Shown here in pieces: positions 40,331-50,507 of a stretch of 64,000 bases of DNA; within the stretch, counting starts at the first letter, position 1, and the number at the start of each line of letters is the position of its first letter. The position numbers were made by a program, and so were the translations under genes. A model generated the notes under the pieces. The model searched no databases. It was not told the DNA's origin and saw nothing but the letters and a program-made list of their open reading frames with translations. The DNA is from Pediococcus inopinatus (GTDB taxonomy: Bacteria > Bacillota > Bacilli > Lactobacillales > Lactobacillaceae), in assembly GCF_002982135.1 (NCBI RefSeq), contig NZ_CP019981.1, positions 1,054,001-1,118,000 of the forward strand. The letters run 5' to 3'.

Positions 40331-40978
40331 ATGATAATTAAAGAAGTAGCCTTAGAAAATTTCACGAATGTTCCTAAAGCCATTCATGCTGGCGCCAATC
40401 GGATTGAGCTTTGCGATAATCTCGCTGTCGGAGGGACTACGGTCAGCAAAGGCGTTATGGCAGAAACCCAAAAATATGCCAATGAACATCACATCCCCGT
40501 AATGGCGATGATCCGCCCCCGTGGTGGAGACTTCGTTTATACGGACACGGAACTAAAGATTATGGAAACTGACGTATTTCAGGCACAAGAACTTGGTATG
40601 GATGGCGTTGTCTTTGGAGCTTTAAATGCAGATGGTAGTTTGGATACTGATGCTCTTGAAATGCTGATTGCGGCCGCCGGTGGCATGCAAATTACCTTTC
40701 ATATGGCGTTTGATGCCATTCCAAAAGCAAAACAAGCCGAATCCATTGACTGGCTTGCTGATGCTGGAATCGATCGGATTTTAACCCATGGGGGCGCCTT
40801 AGACACGCCTCTCGCCAGTCATTATGCTGATCTAAAGCAAACCATTGCAAACGCCCATCAACGTTTAATTATATTACCAGGTGGTGGCATTACATCAGAT
40901 AATTTAACTGAAGTTACTAACGAGTTAGGCGTTTTTGAAGCTCATGGTAGTAAAATAGTCGGTAAACTTGAAAATTAA
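40331..40978 (+). CDS. cutC: CutC family protein
   Basis: TIM-barrel protein of 215 residues with AIHAGANRIELCDNLAVGGTT at the start, MIRPRGGDFVYTD, FHMAFDAI and ILTHGG-type motifs (DRILTHGGALDT). The family was named for copper tolerance in E. coli, but the biochemical role remains unsettled. Not linked to the copYB module here. Co-directional with the lactonase, 30 bases apart. Confidence 0.9.
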   Translation: MIIKEVALENFTNVPKAIHAGANRIELCDNLAVGGTTVSKGVMAETQKYANEHHIPVMAMIRPRGGDFVYTDTELKIMETDVFQAQELGMDGVVFGALNADGSLDTDALEMLIAAAGGMQITFHMAFDAIPKAKQAESIDWLADAGIDRILTHGGALDTPLASHYADLKQTIANAHQRLIILPGGGITSDNLTEVTNELGVFEAHGSKIVGKLEN

Positions 40979-40979
40979 A

Positions 40980-41032
40980 AATAGCGGAATAGCTGACAAC
41001 CAAATTGGTTGAGACTGTTCCGCTATTTTTTT
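40980..41032. terminator. Bidirectional terminator between cutC and mgtE
   Basis: AATAGCGGAA / TTCCGCTATT hairpin with T-run on the plus strand; the distal arm touches the mgtE stop. Confidence 0.85.
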
Positions 41033-42383
41033 ATTTTATAAATAGTTGTAAGAAATATTGAGCAATGTTGAAATAAATTAAAACACTTGTAAGATCACTG
41101 AGAGTTGAAATAAACGGACCACTCGCCACAGCCGGATCCACGCCTAATTTTTCCATGCCAATTGGAATTAAGCTACCAGCCAAATTGGCTACAAAAATTG
41201 CGCTTGCCATTGCAGTGCCAACCACTGCGCCAAGCAAAAAGTTTTGTTTCCAAACACCAACCATGATAAACACACAAACACCAGTTATCACGCCAATTAT
41301 AATTCCCGTTGCTATTTCATTTAAAATTAAACGGGCAATTTTTAAGTGGTTATTAGTAGCTAATCGGCGCACTGCCACAGCCAAACTTTGTGTCCCCGCG
41401 TTACCAGCCGTCCCTGTAATTAAGGATATGAAAATAGCCAATACACTAACTTGAGAAAGCAATCCTTCAAAATGATTGATCAAGGTTGCTGTTAACATTC
41501 CTAAAAAAAGTAAAGTAATTAACCACGGTAATCGTTTTAACGCCGTTTGGAATGGGTTACGCGAAATGGTCTCTGTGTCAACACCAGCCAAATGAGAATA
41601 ATCTTCGGCAGATTCTTCATCAATAACATCAATAATATCATCAACCGTAATAATTCCAACAATCTCTTCAGAAGCATCCACAACAGGAATAGCCACGAAA
41701 TTATAATCACGAACCTGTTCGGCAATCGCTTCTTGATCTTCATTAACGTCTACTGCCAAAACCCGGGTTGCCATGACATCAGCCACTTTTTCATCATCAG
41801 AATGCGTAATTAAATCTCGAACAGATAAAACACCCACTAACTTATTTGCTTCATCCGTCACATATATATAAGCAATAACTTCGGCTTCCTGCGCTTCTTG
41901 CTTAACATGCTGCATGGCCGTGTCCACAGTTTGATTCTTGTCTACTTTAATAAACTCCGTAGTCATTATGGAACCGGCCGTTTCGTCTTCATAATGAATG
42001 AGTTCACGAACTTGGTCAGCTTCATCTGATGGCAATAAACCGATATATTTTTTGCGTTTTATTGGTCGAATATCTGTAAAAATATCCACCACGTTATCCA
42101 TATACATTTCAGATAATAACCGTGATACATATGCATCAGACATTTCATCAAGATACTTCCCCATTTCTCCGGGGTCTTCTTCCGTATCATCAAAAACATT
42201 TGCTAATTCCTCTGGAGATAAAAATGTATAAATTAATTTTCTTTGTGCAAAATCAAATTCAGCAAATAATTGACTTTGTTCATATCCATGGAGTCCTAGA
42301 AAAAGTTTTCGAAAATTTTTCCGATTTCTTTTGTTTAACGCAGTTGTTAATTGATTATTAAGTTGTTCTAATCCTTCTGTCAT
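41031..42383 (-). CDS. mgtE: Magnesium transporter MgtE
   Basis: Mg2+ channel of 450 residues. An N-terminal helical domain (about 1-130), two CBS domains (about 135-260, MTTEFIKVDKNQTVDTAM and VMATRVLAVDVNEDQEAI) and five C-terminal membrane helices with LAGSLIPIGMEKLGVDPAVA, the pore region. CBS and N-domains sense intracellular Mg2+ and close the pore. Lies downstream of the nadK-rluD block and may be part of that transcript. Confidence 0.95.
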   Translation of the reverse strand: MTEGLEQLNNQLTTALNKRNRKNFRKLFLGLHGYEQSQLFAEFDFAQRKLIYTFLSPEELANVFDDTEEDPGEMGKYLDEMSDAYVSRLLSEMYMDNVVDIFTDIRPIKRKKYIGLLPSDEADQVRELIHYEDETAGSIMTTEFIKVDKNQTVDTAMQHVKQEAQEAEVIAYIYVTDEANKLVGVLSVRDLITHSDDEKVADVMATRVLAVDVNEDQEAIAEQVRDYNFVAIPVVDASEEIVGIITVDDIIDVIDEESAEDYSHLAGVDTETISRNPFQTALKRLPWLITLLFLGMLTATLINHFEGLLSQVSVLAIFISLITGTAGNAGTQSLAVAVRRLATNNHLKIARLILNEIATGIIIGVITGVCVFIMVGVWKQNFLLGAVVGTAMASAIFVANLAGSLIPIGMEKLGVDPAVASGPFISTLSDLTSVLIYFNIAQYFLQLFIK

Positions 42384-42401
42384 ACCTGATTCTCCTCAGC
42401 C

Positions 42402-43307
42402 TCATAGCTTACGAGTTTCCTGTTCCAAATACGCCGCTAAGTCTTTTGGTAAAGGAGCCATGACCTTAACTTGACGATTTGTAAATGGGTTAAAAAAAGA
42501 AATGGAGGCACAATGTAACGCTTGACGTTGCATATAACCACTGCAGCTCCCACCGTACAACACATCACCAACTAACGGATGGCCGAGTGCTGAAAAATGA
42601 ACCCGAATCTGATGCGTTCTTCCCGTATGTAACTGCACACGCAATAATGAAGCATCACGCAAAGCTTTAACTACCCAATATTCTGTAACTGAACGGCGCC
42701 CATCAGATTCCGCAGAAACCTGGCGTCGAATAAAAGATCCTGGATCACGCGAAATTGGCAGGTCAATTAAACCATGTTTTTGCGGGAGATGTCCCATTAC
42801 AACTGCTGTATAGATTTTTTTTATCTGATGTTCCTTTAATTCTCTATCCAAAACAGAATGTGCAAAATGATGCTTAGCAAAAATAACCAATCCAGAAGTA
42901 TCCCGATCTAACCTAGTCACGACATGAGTAACTTGGCTTTCATATTTTTGTCGTTGATAATAACCCTTCACGCGGTTTACAAGGGTATCGTTTGAATAGA
43001 CATGTGATGGGACAGTCGCCATATAGGCTGGTTTATTAACAACCAAAAAATGATCATCTTCGTAACAAATTTCAATTGGCTCACTGGAAACGGCCACATG
43101 ATCATTCGTAATTTCAGGTGGTAACGTTAAGGTCAATTCATCCCCAGTCACCACTTCTTCTGAGGCCCGAACTTCATTTTGATTAAGTTCAATATTGCCC
43201 CCATGAAATTTGACATCTTTTAGTAGCGTCCGGGAAACCCCTTTTTGATATAAAAAGGTCCAGATCTTCTCCGGACTTTCGACTTTTACCTGCCAACTAA
43301 TCTTCAT
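42402..43307 (-). CDS. RluD-family pseudouridine synthase
   Basis: RNA pseudouridine synthase, about 301 residues. A degenerate S4-like N-terminus ([20 protein letters not shown]) is followed by the catalytic domain with Asp in [17 protein letters not shown] and by [20 protein letters not shown]. The target site (rRNA or tRNA) cannot be assigned; it resembles YjbO of bacilli by position. The open frame runs to 43412, but ATG 43307, eleven bases inside the end of nadK, is the sensible start and implies coupling. Confidence 0.92.
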   Translation of the reverse strand: MKISWQVKVESPEKIWTFLYQKGVSRTLLKDVKFHGGNIELNQNEVRASEEVVTGDELTLTLPPEITNDHVAVSSEPIEICYEDDHFLVVNKPAYMATVPSHVYSNDTLVNRVKGYYQRQKYESQVTHVVTRLDRDTSGLVIFAKHHFAHSVLDRELKEHQIKKIYTAVVMGHLPQKHGLIDLPISRDPGSFIRRQVSAESDGRRSVTEYWVVKALRDASLLRVQLHTGRTHQIRVHFSALGHPLVGDVLYGGSCSGYMQRQALHCASISFFNPFTNRQVKVMAPLPKDLAAYLEQETRKL

Positions 43308-44103
43308 TTCCGTCACCAATAAACGCGTTATGAACACGATTCCAGAATCCAATATGCCGATATTTCGCAAAATTAATTTTTTGTTTACCAATACGATATT
43401 CAATTTGTTCAATTGGTGAATTCACGACATCCACCTGATCAGCCGTAAAATTAAAATTACCGCCATGCGCTGGTCGAATGGTTACCCATTCATCTGGAGC
43501 CATAATAACAGATGCGCCCAAGGTTCTAAAAACTCGATTATTTATTGATGCAATTTCTGCCATCTGTAAAACTTCTAGTTGCGGATGTATAACCGCACCA
43601 CCAATGGATCGGTTATAGGCTGTGGATCCAGTCGGTGTTGAAATACAAAGTCCATCCCCTCGAAAACGTTCAAACAATTGATCCTTAATATAAACATCGG
43701 CAACCAATGTGGACGATATCTTCTTAATTGTAGACTCATTTACCGCCTGATATTGCCTTGGCTTAGACTCCCCGACTAGGGTGACATCAATGTCTAAAAT
43801 GGGATAACCAACGGACTCACCTGTATCTGCTTTAATCGCTTTGATTAAGTCATCTAACTCATAATCTTGCCAATCAGTATAAAAACCTAGGTGGCCTGTA
43901 TGGACCCCAATAAAGCGGACATGTGCTAACTGAGCTTTATAATGCTGAAAAGCGGAAAGTAAGGTGCCATCTCCACCAACTGTAATGACAATATCTGGAT
44001 GCCTATTATCAATACCAATTTGGTTTTCTTTTAATTTTTTTGTTAGTTGATCAGCAACGCTTTTAGAATTATTTGCTTTCGTATTATAAACTGCTACTTT
44101 CAT
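43297..44103 (-). CDS. nadK: NAD kinase
   Basis: ATP- or polyphosphate-dependent kinase making NADP from NAD; 268 residues. [16 protein letters not shown] carries the GGDGT catalytic motif, NEST the ligand contact, and [17 protein letters not shown] the conserved C-terminal signature. Seven bases downstream of relQ and overlapping the pseudouridine synthase gene, as in bacilli (relQ-ppnK-yjbO). Confidence 0.96.
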   Translation of the reverse strand: MKVAVYNTKANNSKSVADQLTKKLKENQIGIDNRHPDIVITVGGDGTLLSAFQHYKAQLAHVRFIGVHTGHLGFYTDWQDYELDDLIKAIKADTGESVGYPILDIDVTLVGESKPRQYQAVNESTIKKISSTLVADVYIKDQLFERFRGDGLCISTPTGSTAYNRSIGGAVIHPQLEVLQMAEIASINNRVFRTLGASVIMAPDEWVTIRPAHGGNFNFTADQVDVVNSPIEQIEYRIGKQKINFAKYRHIGFWNRVHNAFIGDGNED

Positions 44104-44109
44104 CTGATA

Positions 44110-44760
44110 TCAGTCCTTATGTGAGCCGTAATTATTATGATCCGAACGTTCTCTGGAAAATAATTTTTGAGCTTCTTGAATTTCTTCTCGAATTTCCGAC
44201 ATTTCTTCATCCAAGGAAAAGGCCGCCTCTGACGCTCTTTGCAGCCGATCACTTAATTCTTTAGGAAATTCGCCTTGATATTTGTAGTTTAAAGAATGTT
44301 CAATCGTGGCCCAAAAATTCATTGCCAAAGTCCGAATCTGAATTTCAGCCAAAATCTTTTTTTCTCCGGATATTAACTGGACTGGATACTCCACTACAAT
44401 GTGATAAGATCGGTAACCACTTGGTTTTTCGTTGTTAATGTAGTCACGTTCCTCAATAATTGTCAGATCGGTTCGCTTACGAAGCAAATCAACAACTTGA
44501 TAAATATCTTCAACAAACTGACACATAACCCGGACGCCCGCAATATCTTGCATGTCTTGTTCAAGCCGATCTTCGCGGACCTGACGGCGAACCATTTTTT
44601 CTTTAATGCTAGAAACGGGTTTAACTCTTCCAGTTACAAATTCAATTGGACTTTGTTGATCATCATTTTGAAATTGTTTTCGAATTCCCCGTAGTTTTAT
44701 TTTTAATTCATCAACGGTTTGTTTGTATGGTAATAAGAATTGTTCCCAATTATCAATCAC
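44110..44760 (-). CDS. relQ: Small alarmone synthetase RelQ
   Basis: Single-domain (p)ppGpp synthetase, 216 residues, without hydrolase or TGS domains. IEFVTGRVKPVSSIKEKM, DIAGVRVMCQFVEDIY, GYRSYHIVVEYPV and AEIQIRTLAMNFWATIEH are the classic RelA/SpoT synthetase motifs. A helical C-terminus (SEAAFSLDEEMSEIREEI) forms the tetramer. Starts the relQ-nadK-pseudouridine synthase unit. The 273 bases between it and divergent spxH should hold both promoters; I could not define them well. Confidence 0.95.
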   Translation of the reverse strand: MIDNWEQFLLPYKQTVDELKIKLRGIRKQFQNDDQQSPIEFVTGRVKPVSSIKEKMVRRQVREDRLEQDMQDIAGVRVMCQFVEDIYQVVDLLRKRTDLTIIEERDYINNEKPSGYRSYHIVVEYPVQLISGEKKILAEIQIRTLAMNFWATIEHSLNYKYQGEFPKELSDRLQRASEAAFSLDEEMSEIREEIQEAQKLFSRERSDHNNYGSHKD

Positions 44761-45033
44761 GTAAATTGCCTCACTTTTTTAAAACGCTAACTCTAATTTT
44801 AGCATAAAACCTACACTTATTCTTCTCAAACGCTATTCCATTTATTCCATCTTATTCTTGATTCGCTTTCCTTTACCTTAAACGGTTAAATGCGCTAAGA
44901 TACAGCTGAATCAAAGTTTAATAAAACATTTTATTTGATATTTTTTCAAAGTTTGGTAAAGTCTATATTGTTGTCCTACAAAATATAACTTAAAAAAATA
45001 ATTAATTTTGAATTTTTGATGGAGGAGAGTTTA

Positions 45034-45648
45034 ATGCTTGATGTCTATTTATTCGTGACACCATGGGGCGAAAAGTGCATGCAATCTGAAAAGGTCATGA
45101 TGGATTTTGTCCATAATGTTGATCAAAAAGTCAGTTTTCAGATCATCCCCATGCTGAATATGCAAATTGTTCAAGATTACTTGCATAATAATAATAATAA
45201 AACTTATGACTCATACAATGAATTGTCAGCTGACATGTACAATATGATTTTAGATTACAAGGCGGCCCTTTTTCAATGTAAGAGACACGGCCGAAATTTT
45301 TTGAAATTAATTCAACAAGAAATTAATGGCAATCAACTTTCGTATTCTAAACAACTGGGCTCTAAAATTGCTGAACAAGCTAACCTAGACCTTGAGATGT
45401 TTGAAACCGACCGGCGTTCTCAATTAGCCAAAGATGCCTTTAAGGCCGATCAAAAAACCGCTTCGGAAATGAACGTCAATATCTCCCCAGCCGCTGTTAT
45501 CTTTAATGACGACGATGATAATTGTGGTATTCTCGTGGAAGATTTCAATAATGAAACTTTGCAACAGATTTGCCAAGATGACGAGTGTCCGCTTTCTTCT
45601 GCCATCAGTTTTTCACATGCATCAGTTTCATTTCCCCACGTTCTATAA
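45034..45648 (+). CDS. spxH: SpxH/YjbH-type DsbA-family adaptor
   Basis: Thioredoxin-fold protein, about 204 residues, of the YjbH type that delivers Spx to ClpXP for degradation. YLFVTPWGEKCMQSEKV replaces the CxxC active site by WGEKC, and DYKAALFQCKRHGRNFL and NVNISPAAVIFND complete the fold. The frame opens at TTG 45016, but ATG 45034 after GGAGGAG is the start. Its likely client, Spx, is encoded 4 kb away in the same block. C-terminal 30 residues contain CPLSSAIS of unclear role. Confidence 0.88.
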   Translation: MLDVYLFVTPWGEKCMQSEKVMMDFVHNVDQKVSFQIIPMLNMQIVQDYLHNNNNKTYDSYNELSADMYNMILDYKAALFQCKRHGRNFLKLIQQEINGNQLSYSKQLGSKIAEQANLDLEMFETDRRSQLAKDAFKADQKTASEMNVNISPAAVIFNDDDDNCGILVEDFNNETLQQICQDDECPLSSAISFSHASVSFPHVL

Positions 45649-45666
45649 TTTTTCTCTATAGATTTA

Positions 45667-45729
45667 AATAAAGAGTTTCTTAACCATCGCGGTACCTGCC
45701 GTTGTTGTTAAGAAGCTCTTTATTTTTTT
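45667..45729. terminator. Bidirectional terminator between spxH and pepF
   Basis: AATAAAGAG..TTCTTAAC and GTTAAGAA..CTCTTTATT arms with T-run; the two genes converge here. Confidence 0.85.
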
Positions 45730-47530
45730 ATAGTAAGGCTTCGAATTCATTCAAGCGCTTTTCAAACACAGCAAACGCGTCTTCTAAATATTGTTTTTCA
45801 GCCATATTAACCCCGGCTTTTTTCATCACATTCAAAGGAAAATCAGAACTACCTGACTTCAAATAGTTTAAATAGTTTTCCCTTGCATGTGGTTCTTTTG
45901 ATGAAATACCGTTAGCCAAAGTTGATGCAGCCGCAAAACCAGTTGCATATTGATAAACATAAAAATTATAGTAAAAGTGCGGGATCCGAGTCCATTCTGA
46001 TTTAATTTGTGAATCATTTATCACATCATTCCCATAATAACGATGATTTAATTTACCGTAATAATCCGACATCATTTCTGCAGTTAGGGCTTCTCCGCGG
46101 GCATCTGTCTCATGAATAAATTGTTCAAATTCGGCAAATTGTGTTTGTCGATAAACTGTCCCTTTAAATCCATCTAGATAATGGTTCAGCACGAACAACT
46201 TAATTTGTGGATCATCATACTTATCTAAAAGATACTGTGTCAAAATATTTTCATTAGTTGTCGACGCAATTTCAGCAACAAAAATCGGATAATCACCATA
46301 TTGATAAGGTTGATTATGGGTTGTGTAGTAGCTGTGCATACTGTGTCCCATCTCATGGACCAATGTAAATAAATTGTCCAAATCATTGTGCCAGTTAAGT
46401 AGCATGAACGGATTGGTCCCATACACACCTGAAGAATAAGCACCACTTCTTTTACCTTCATTTTCAACAACATCAATCCACCGGTTCTTAAACGCGTCCT
46501 CCACGTGGCCCACATAATCACTACCCATAATTTGAAGGGCTGCTTTAGCTTCTTTTTGTGCTTCCTGATACGTGTAGCTTAAAGGCGATTTTCCTGTAAT
46601 CGGTGTGTATAAATCATACATATGTAATTCTTTTAAATTAAGAATCTTCTTCCGTAAACCGACATACCTATGAAGTAAATCCAAATGATCATGCACCTCA
46701 GTTATCAAATTAGAATAAACCGATTCTGGAATTGCATTTGCACTCATAGCAGCCTGACGGGCATCTTTATACCCTCTAATTTGTGCTTTGAAATTATGAA
46801 CCTTGACTTCTCCGGCAAGTGTCATGGCAAACGTATTTTTAAACTGCTCATACACTGCGTAAAGCTGTTCAAAGGCTTCTTTACGAACAGACTGCTCAGT
46901 TGACTGCAGCAGGGTTGAATACACGCCTTGAGACAATTGGACCGCTTCTCCGGCCTCATCTTTTACGAACGGAAACTTGAGATCAGAATTATCTAAGATT
47001 CCAAAAACATTAGAAGAAACTTCAAAAACGGATCCTGCACCAGCCAAAATGGCTTCTTCTTTTGTTGTAAGAACATGATTTTTCTTTAAGTTAAGTACTT
47101 CAAAGTAATGCTGATAAGGTTTTAGTTCTGTATTATTTTCTTGATATTTTTCCAGAGTAGCTTTAGGGATTGCTAAAATTTCTGGTTCAAACCAAGCTAA
47201 TTTTGCAGACACCTTGGCCACTAAACTAGTGACTTGATCTTTTAGTGCTTGATTTTGATTATTTGAAGTATCTTGATCATTTTTTAGTTCTGCATAAACA
47301 TAAATACGTTCCAGTTGGCTTTCAATTTCAAGCTCGCTTCGAATAGCTGTTAGCAAACTATTGCTGTCCTTGTCCAGACCACCAGCAAGCTTCACTAGCT
47401 CATTTACCCGTGGATGTAACTCGGCGATAGCCTTATTAACAGCCTCTTTATTTTTAAAAATTGTTGAAAGATCCCAAGTTAATTCAATTGGTACTTCACT
47501 ACGTTTTGGTAATTGCTTAATTTCCGACAT
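45728..47530 (-). CDS. pepF: Oligoendopeptidase F
   Basis: M3 family zinc peptidase that trims short peptides in the cytosol; 600 residues. The zinc motif HEMGH is in FTLVHEMGHSMHSYYT at about 385-390, with the downstream Glu in FVAEIASTTNENIL. The N-terminal lobe is all-helical, as usual. Lies next to coiA, as in bacilli and streptococci, and ends in a shared terminator. Confidence 0.96.
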   Translation of the reverse strand: MSEIKQLPKRSEVPIELTWDLSTIFKNKEAVNKAIAELHPRVNELVKLAGGLDKDSNSLLTAIRSELEIESQLERIYVYAELKNDQDTSNNQNQALKDQVTSLVAKVSAKLAWFEPEILAIPKATLEKYQENNTELKPYQHYFEVLNLKKNHVLTTKEEAILAGAGSVFEVSSNVFGILDNSDLKFPFVKDEAGEAVQLSQGVYSTLLQSTEQSVRKEAFEQLYAVYEQFKNTFAMTLAGEVKVHNFKAQIRGYKDARQAAMSANAIPESVYSNLITEVHDHLDLLHRYVGLRKKILNLKELHMYDLYTPITGKSPLSYTYQEAQKEAKAALQIMGSDYVGHVEDAFKNRWIDVVENEGKRSGAYSSGVYGTNPFMLLNWHNDLDNLFTLVHEMGHSMHSYYTTHNQPYQYGDYPIFVAEIASTTNENILTQYLLDKYDDPQIKLFVLNHYLDGFKGTVYRQTQFAEFEQFIHETDARGEALTAEMMSDYYGKLNHRYYGNDVINDSQIKSEWTRIPHFYYNFYVYQYATGFAAASTLANGISSKEPHARENYLNYLKSGSSDFPLNVMKKAGVNMAEKQYLEDAFAVFEKRLNEFEALL

Positions 47531-47572
47531 TTAATTTTCCTCCCATTTTAAATTAACCTTACTTTAACATAC

Positions 47573-48685
47573 TCAAGCCGGTAAGAAATGTAATTTTTGG
47601 TTCAAATCATTGTACCAATAAGGTAATTTTTTAATTTGATAGTGTTCATGCTCAATTTGCATAATTCCATTTGAAAGTAAGTCATCTAAAAAATGTTGAA
47701 AATTCATTTCAACATCGAATTTCGAGCGAGAAATATTTGGAAATTGTAACTTGTATTCACTAGTTGAATTCTCAAACCATGAAAACAGCATTCGATATGA
47801 AAATAGTTGACTTCGTTTAGCTTCCATCAATCTAATTAAAAACCGTACTTTCACCTCGATAGGTATCATGGTTCCCGTTGGAAAATCAAAATCTTCGCCA
47901 TGAACAAACCACGGACACCCCGCTAAATTTAAATGATGCATGTAGCAATACCTCTGTGCCTTCGCCAACCGCGGATCCGTGTATCTACCCAATAATCTCC
48001 TTTGTAATTCGAAAGCTTCTCGATTGGCATTATAATGATTTTCACGAGTCCACCTTCGGGTTTGATGAAATAACTCATTAAAAGTAGTTTTACTAGGCGA
48101 AAAGGCGTGGTCAGCCCACTTAATTTTTCCAAACAAATCTTGTGTAAGATGATGTTTAACTATAAATTGCTCAGTTTGCGGATTATAGAAAGAGAGAAAT
48201 AGATTAAGTGATTTTTGAAAATAAGCGAATTTAGATATTTTTTCTAATGTTAGTTTTCTCGCCAAATAAGTTGGCCCCAAAATCCACCAAACTTTATATC
48301 CATGCTCATAATAGCCACGCGTTCTTGCGGAAAGCTTTTCCAAAGAAATGGGGCTACATTGAAACTCAATTGCCGTCCAATGGTGATTCCAATTCACTAA
48401 AATATCTGGTCTTTGTTGTAACTCCGGTAAATAAGCTTCTAATTTAACCGCCAGATGATTTTTTCGACACCAATCAAATATTTGTGTTTTTCCTTCTAAA
48501 TGAGCCTTGGTTTCTCCCTCGCTGAAAACTTCACAATTCGATCCTGCGTGATGGGCAAAATGCGACAACCGCATTTGACCATGCCTTAAAATCACAGCCT
48601 CCCCACATCCAGGACAAGTATATTTACTATTACGCCTTGCATCAACTGCCAGCACGCTTTGATTATTCTTATTTGCAACAAACAT
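47573..48685 (-). CDS. coiA: Competence protein CoiA-like
   Basis: DNA-transformation protein of the CoiA family, 370 residues. The N-terminal zinc ribbon YTCPGCGEAVILRHG with HFAHH is followed by a nuclease-like domain (AHLEGKTQIFDWC, RPDILVNWNHHWTAIEFQCS, the PD-(D/E)xK core). A less conserved C-terminal half follows. It is thought to act in RecA loading on incoming DNA. No com regulators are in the window, so competence of the strain is open. Confidence 0.9.
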   Translation of the reverse strand: MFVANKNNQSVLAVDARRNSKYTCPGCGEAVILRHGQMRLSHFAHHAGSNCEVFSEGETKAHLEGKTQIFDWCRKNHLAVKLEAYLPELQQRPDILVNWNHHWTAIEFQCSPISLEKLSARTRGYYEHGYKVWWILGPTYLARKLTLEKISKFAYFQKSLNLFLSFYNPQTEQFIVKHHLTQDLFGKIKWADHAFSPSKTTFNELFHQTRRWTRENHYNANREAFELQRRLLGRYTDPRLAKAQRYCYMHHLNLAGCPWFVHGEDFDFPTGTMIPIEVKVRFLIRLMEAKRSQLFSYRMLFSWFENSTSEYKLQFPNISRSKFDVEMNFQHFLDDLLSNGIMQIEHEHYQIKKLPYWYNDLNQKLHFLPA

Positions 48686-48743
48686 TTTGCCATCTCCCCC
48701 TACTTTTAAAATACGTAAGAAGCTGGTAAAACTTTTTCAAAAC

Positions 48744-48778
48744 AAAAAAACTGATCTAAGCTTAAAAGCTAAGACCAG
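48744..48778 (-). terminator. Terminator after mecA
   Basis: Minus-strand CTGGTCTTAGCTT / AAGCTTAGATCAG with seven T residues. Confidence 0.85.
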
Positions 48779-48783
48779 TATAT

Positions 48784-49497
48784 TTACTTAAAATAGTGGC
48801 GCGTAAGTTCAAGGGCGCTCTGACTCATGATTTCTTTACCATGTTCATGCAAAACATCTGCTGTAACCTCAGAAGCATCCGCATATTCATAGGCAATTGC
48901 AAGTTCATTTTTGACAGTTTCCGGACTAGATTCGTCAACGAAAAAGATCAAATCTAAATAATACTCATCCCTATATTTAAACAGATTAGATGCTGCACTC
49001 TCGAGTCGCAAAACCCGAGCAATCTCAGGCATGCTTTCAAAGTTTGGTAATTTCAAAACAAACTCTTGCGTATTCGTATCTGGATCATTAAGATAGGGAT
49101 CCAAATCAGCTGGACTAGAATCCTTTGTGGACTCTACCTTCTTTTTGCTTTCGTCATCATGTTGCATTAACTGATGCTTAATGAACTCAGAAACATCATC
49201 TTCATTGTTAATATTAAATGTATTACTATCAGCATTTACCTTTGAATTACCCTTCATATCAGAATTTTTACTAATAAAAAGTTCTAACCCATTTTGATTA
49301 GGTAACACCTGGAAAGTCACAGCATCATTTTCTTGAAATTGATGATCCGTATCGACCTCTTGTAAAATGCTGTAGAAAAAATCTTCTATCTGCTTATGAC
49401 TGCCTAACAAATCAAGAACGGTAATGCCACGCTCGCTTAGATCCTCATTACCAATTACAACTCGAATTGTGTCATCATTAATTCGTTCCATTTCCAT
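48784..49497 (-). CDS. mecA: Adaptor protein MecA
   Basis: ClpC adaptor that controls competence and other regulators by targeting them for ClpCP proteolysis; 237 residues. The N-terminal domain starts MEMERINDDTIRVVIGNEDL; an acidic and serine-rich linker (about 75-135) separates it from the C-terminal ClpC-binding domain (FVLKLPNFESMPEIARVL). ATG 49497 after GGAGGTG is chosen over GTG 49506. Confidence 0.94.
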   Translation of the reverse strand: MEMERINDDTIRVVIGNEDLSERGITVLDLLGSHKQIEDFFYSILQEVDTDHQFQENDAVTFQVLPNQNGLELFISKNSDMKGNSKVNADSNTFNINNEDDVSEFIKHQLMQHDDESKKKVESTKDSSPADLDPYLNDPDTNTQEFVLKLPNFESMPEIARVLRLESAASNLFKYRDEYYLDLIFFVDESSPETVKNELAIAYEYADASEVTADVLHEHGKEIMSQSALELTRHYFK

Positions 49498-49622
49498 GGG
49501 TCGCACCTCCAGCTTCTCGTTACTTTTATCTGCTGTGTGTCACAACAGAATCTAACTAAAAAAATAGATTCATGGATATTATCCCACAAATCTAACTTTT
49601 TGCAATTAACCTGCCCTTAATT

Positions 49623-50021
49623 CTAAAGATCAGCTAAACGTTGTGCTTCGCGAAGCTCGTATGCCCGAACATCCCGTGGTAAGAATCGACGAATCTCATC
49701 TTCATTGTACCCAACTTGAAGACGTTTCTCATCTAAAATAATTGGTCTTCTTAGTAAGCCAGGATTTTTTTGAATTAAATCAAAAAGTTTCTGTAATGGT
49801 AATTCATCAAGATTTACGTTTAGTTTTTGAAATACTTTAGAACGTTTTGAAATAATTTCTTCCGTTCCATTTTCTGTCATTCTCAGAATGGATTTAATTT
49901 CATCCATTGTCAATGGTTCGGAAAAAATATTACGTTCCTGAAATGGAATGTTATTCTCTTTGAGCCATGCACGCGCTTTTCTGCAAGATGTACAACTCGG
50001 TGAAGTATATAAAGTAACCAT
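49623..50021 (-). CDS. spx: Transcription regulator Spx
   Basis: ArsC-fold regulator that binds the RNA polymerase alpha C-terminal domain under thiol stress; 132 residues. The redox switch CTSC is at 10-13 ([13 protein letters not shown]), [13 protein letters not shown] follows, and [20 protein letters not shown] carries the conserved RPI. ATG 50021 follows AAGGAGG. The leader holds a TATAAT at 50098-50093 with only a weak -35. Degraded through SpxH and ClpXP in the family model. Confidence 0.95.
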   Translation of the reverse strand: MVTLYTSPSCTSCRKARAWLKENNIPFQERNIFSEPLTMDEIKSILRMTENGTEEIISKRSKVFQKLNVNLDELPLQKLFDLIQKNPGLLRRPIILDEKRLQVGYNEDEIRRFLPRDVRAYELREAQRLADL

Positions 50022-50249
50022 ATTTTTTCCTCCTTAACAAATCGAACCAAATTAAGCTTTTAATAAGCAAGTTCAATCTCTTTACATAAACTATTATAAC
50101 CCGCCGCGCTTTATAAATCTATAGTTTCTACAAACTTTTTTCTTACTTTTTGTAAATTACTATTGAACACTATCGGATATTCTGTGGATGTAGTATGAAT
50201 CTATGGACACGATTTAGTATAATGCCATTATAGGAAGGATCGTGTTCTG

Positions 50250-50507
50250 ATGTCTAAACAGAAATACTCAGTTGATTTCAAAAAAATGATCGTTAAACTC
50301 TACCAGGATGGCACCTCGGTAGTTGAGCTTACAAATGAATATGGTATTGCAAATGTCACTATTTACAAATGGATCAATTTATACAAAGAGGACAAAGAAA
50401 CTGGTGCCTCGAAAGCTGATATTTTAGCGCTACAGAAGCGTCTTAATCGGCTTGAAAGTGAGAATGATATCTTAAAAAAAGCCTTAACCATATTCGCCAA
50501 AAAGTAA
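50250..50507 (+). CDS. IS3-family transposase OrfA
   Basis: Helix-turn-helix protein of 85 residues that binds the element ends: VDFKKMIVKLYQDGTSVVEL and YGIANVTIYKWINLYKED, then a leucine-zipper-like ALQKRLNRLESENDILKKAL. An A7 run at 50474-50480 (codons A AAA AAA) near the end is a typical -1 slippery site, producing the OrfAB fusion transposase with the next frame. Confidence 0.93.
   Translation: MSKQKYSVDFKKMIVKLYQDGTSVVELTNEYGIANVTIYKWINLYKEDKETGASKADILALQKRLNRLESENDILKKALTIFAKK

Noticed and set aside
40331..40978. cutC as part of a copper regulon with copYB
   Set aside because: No cop box is seen upstream and it is 14 kb away next to a lactonase gene.
43308..43412. N-terminal extension of the pseudouridine synthase
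   Set aside because: Lies inside nadK in another frame; ATG 43307 starts the family domain.
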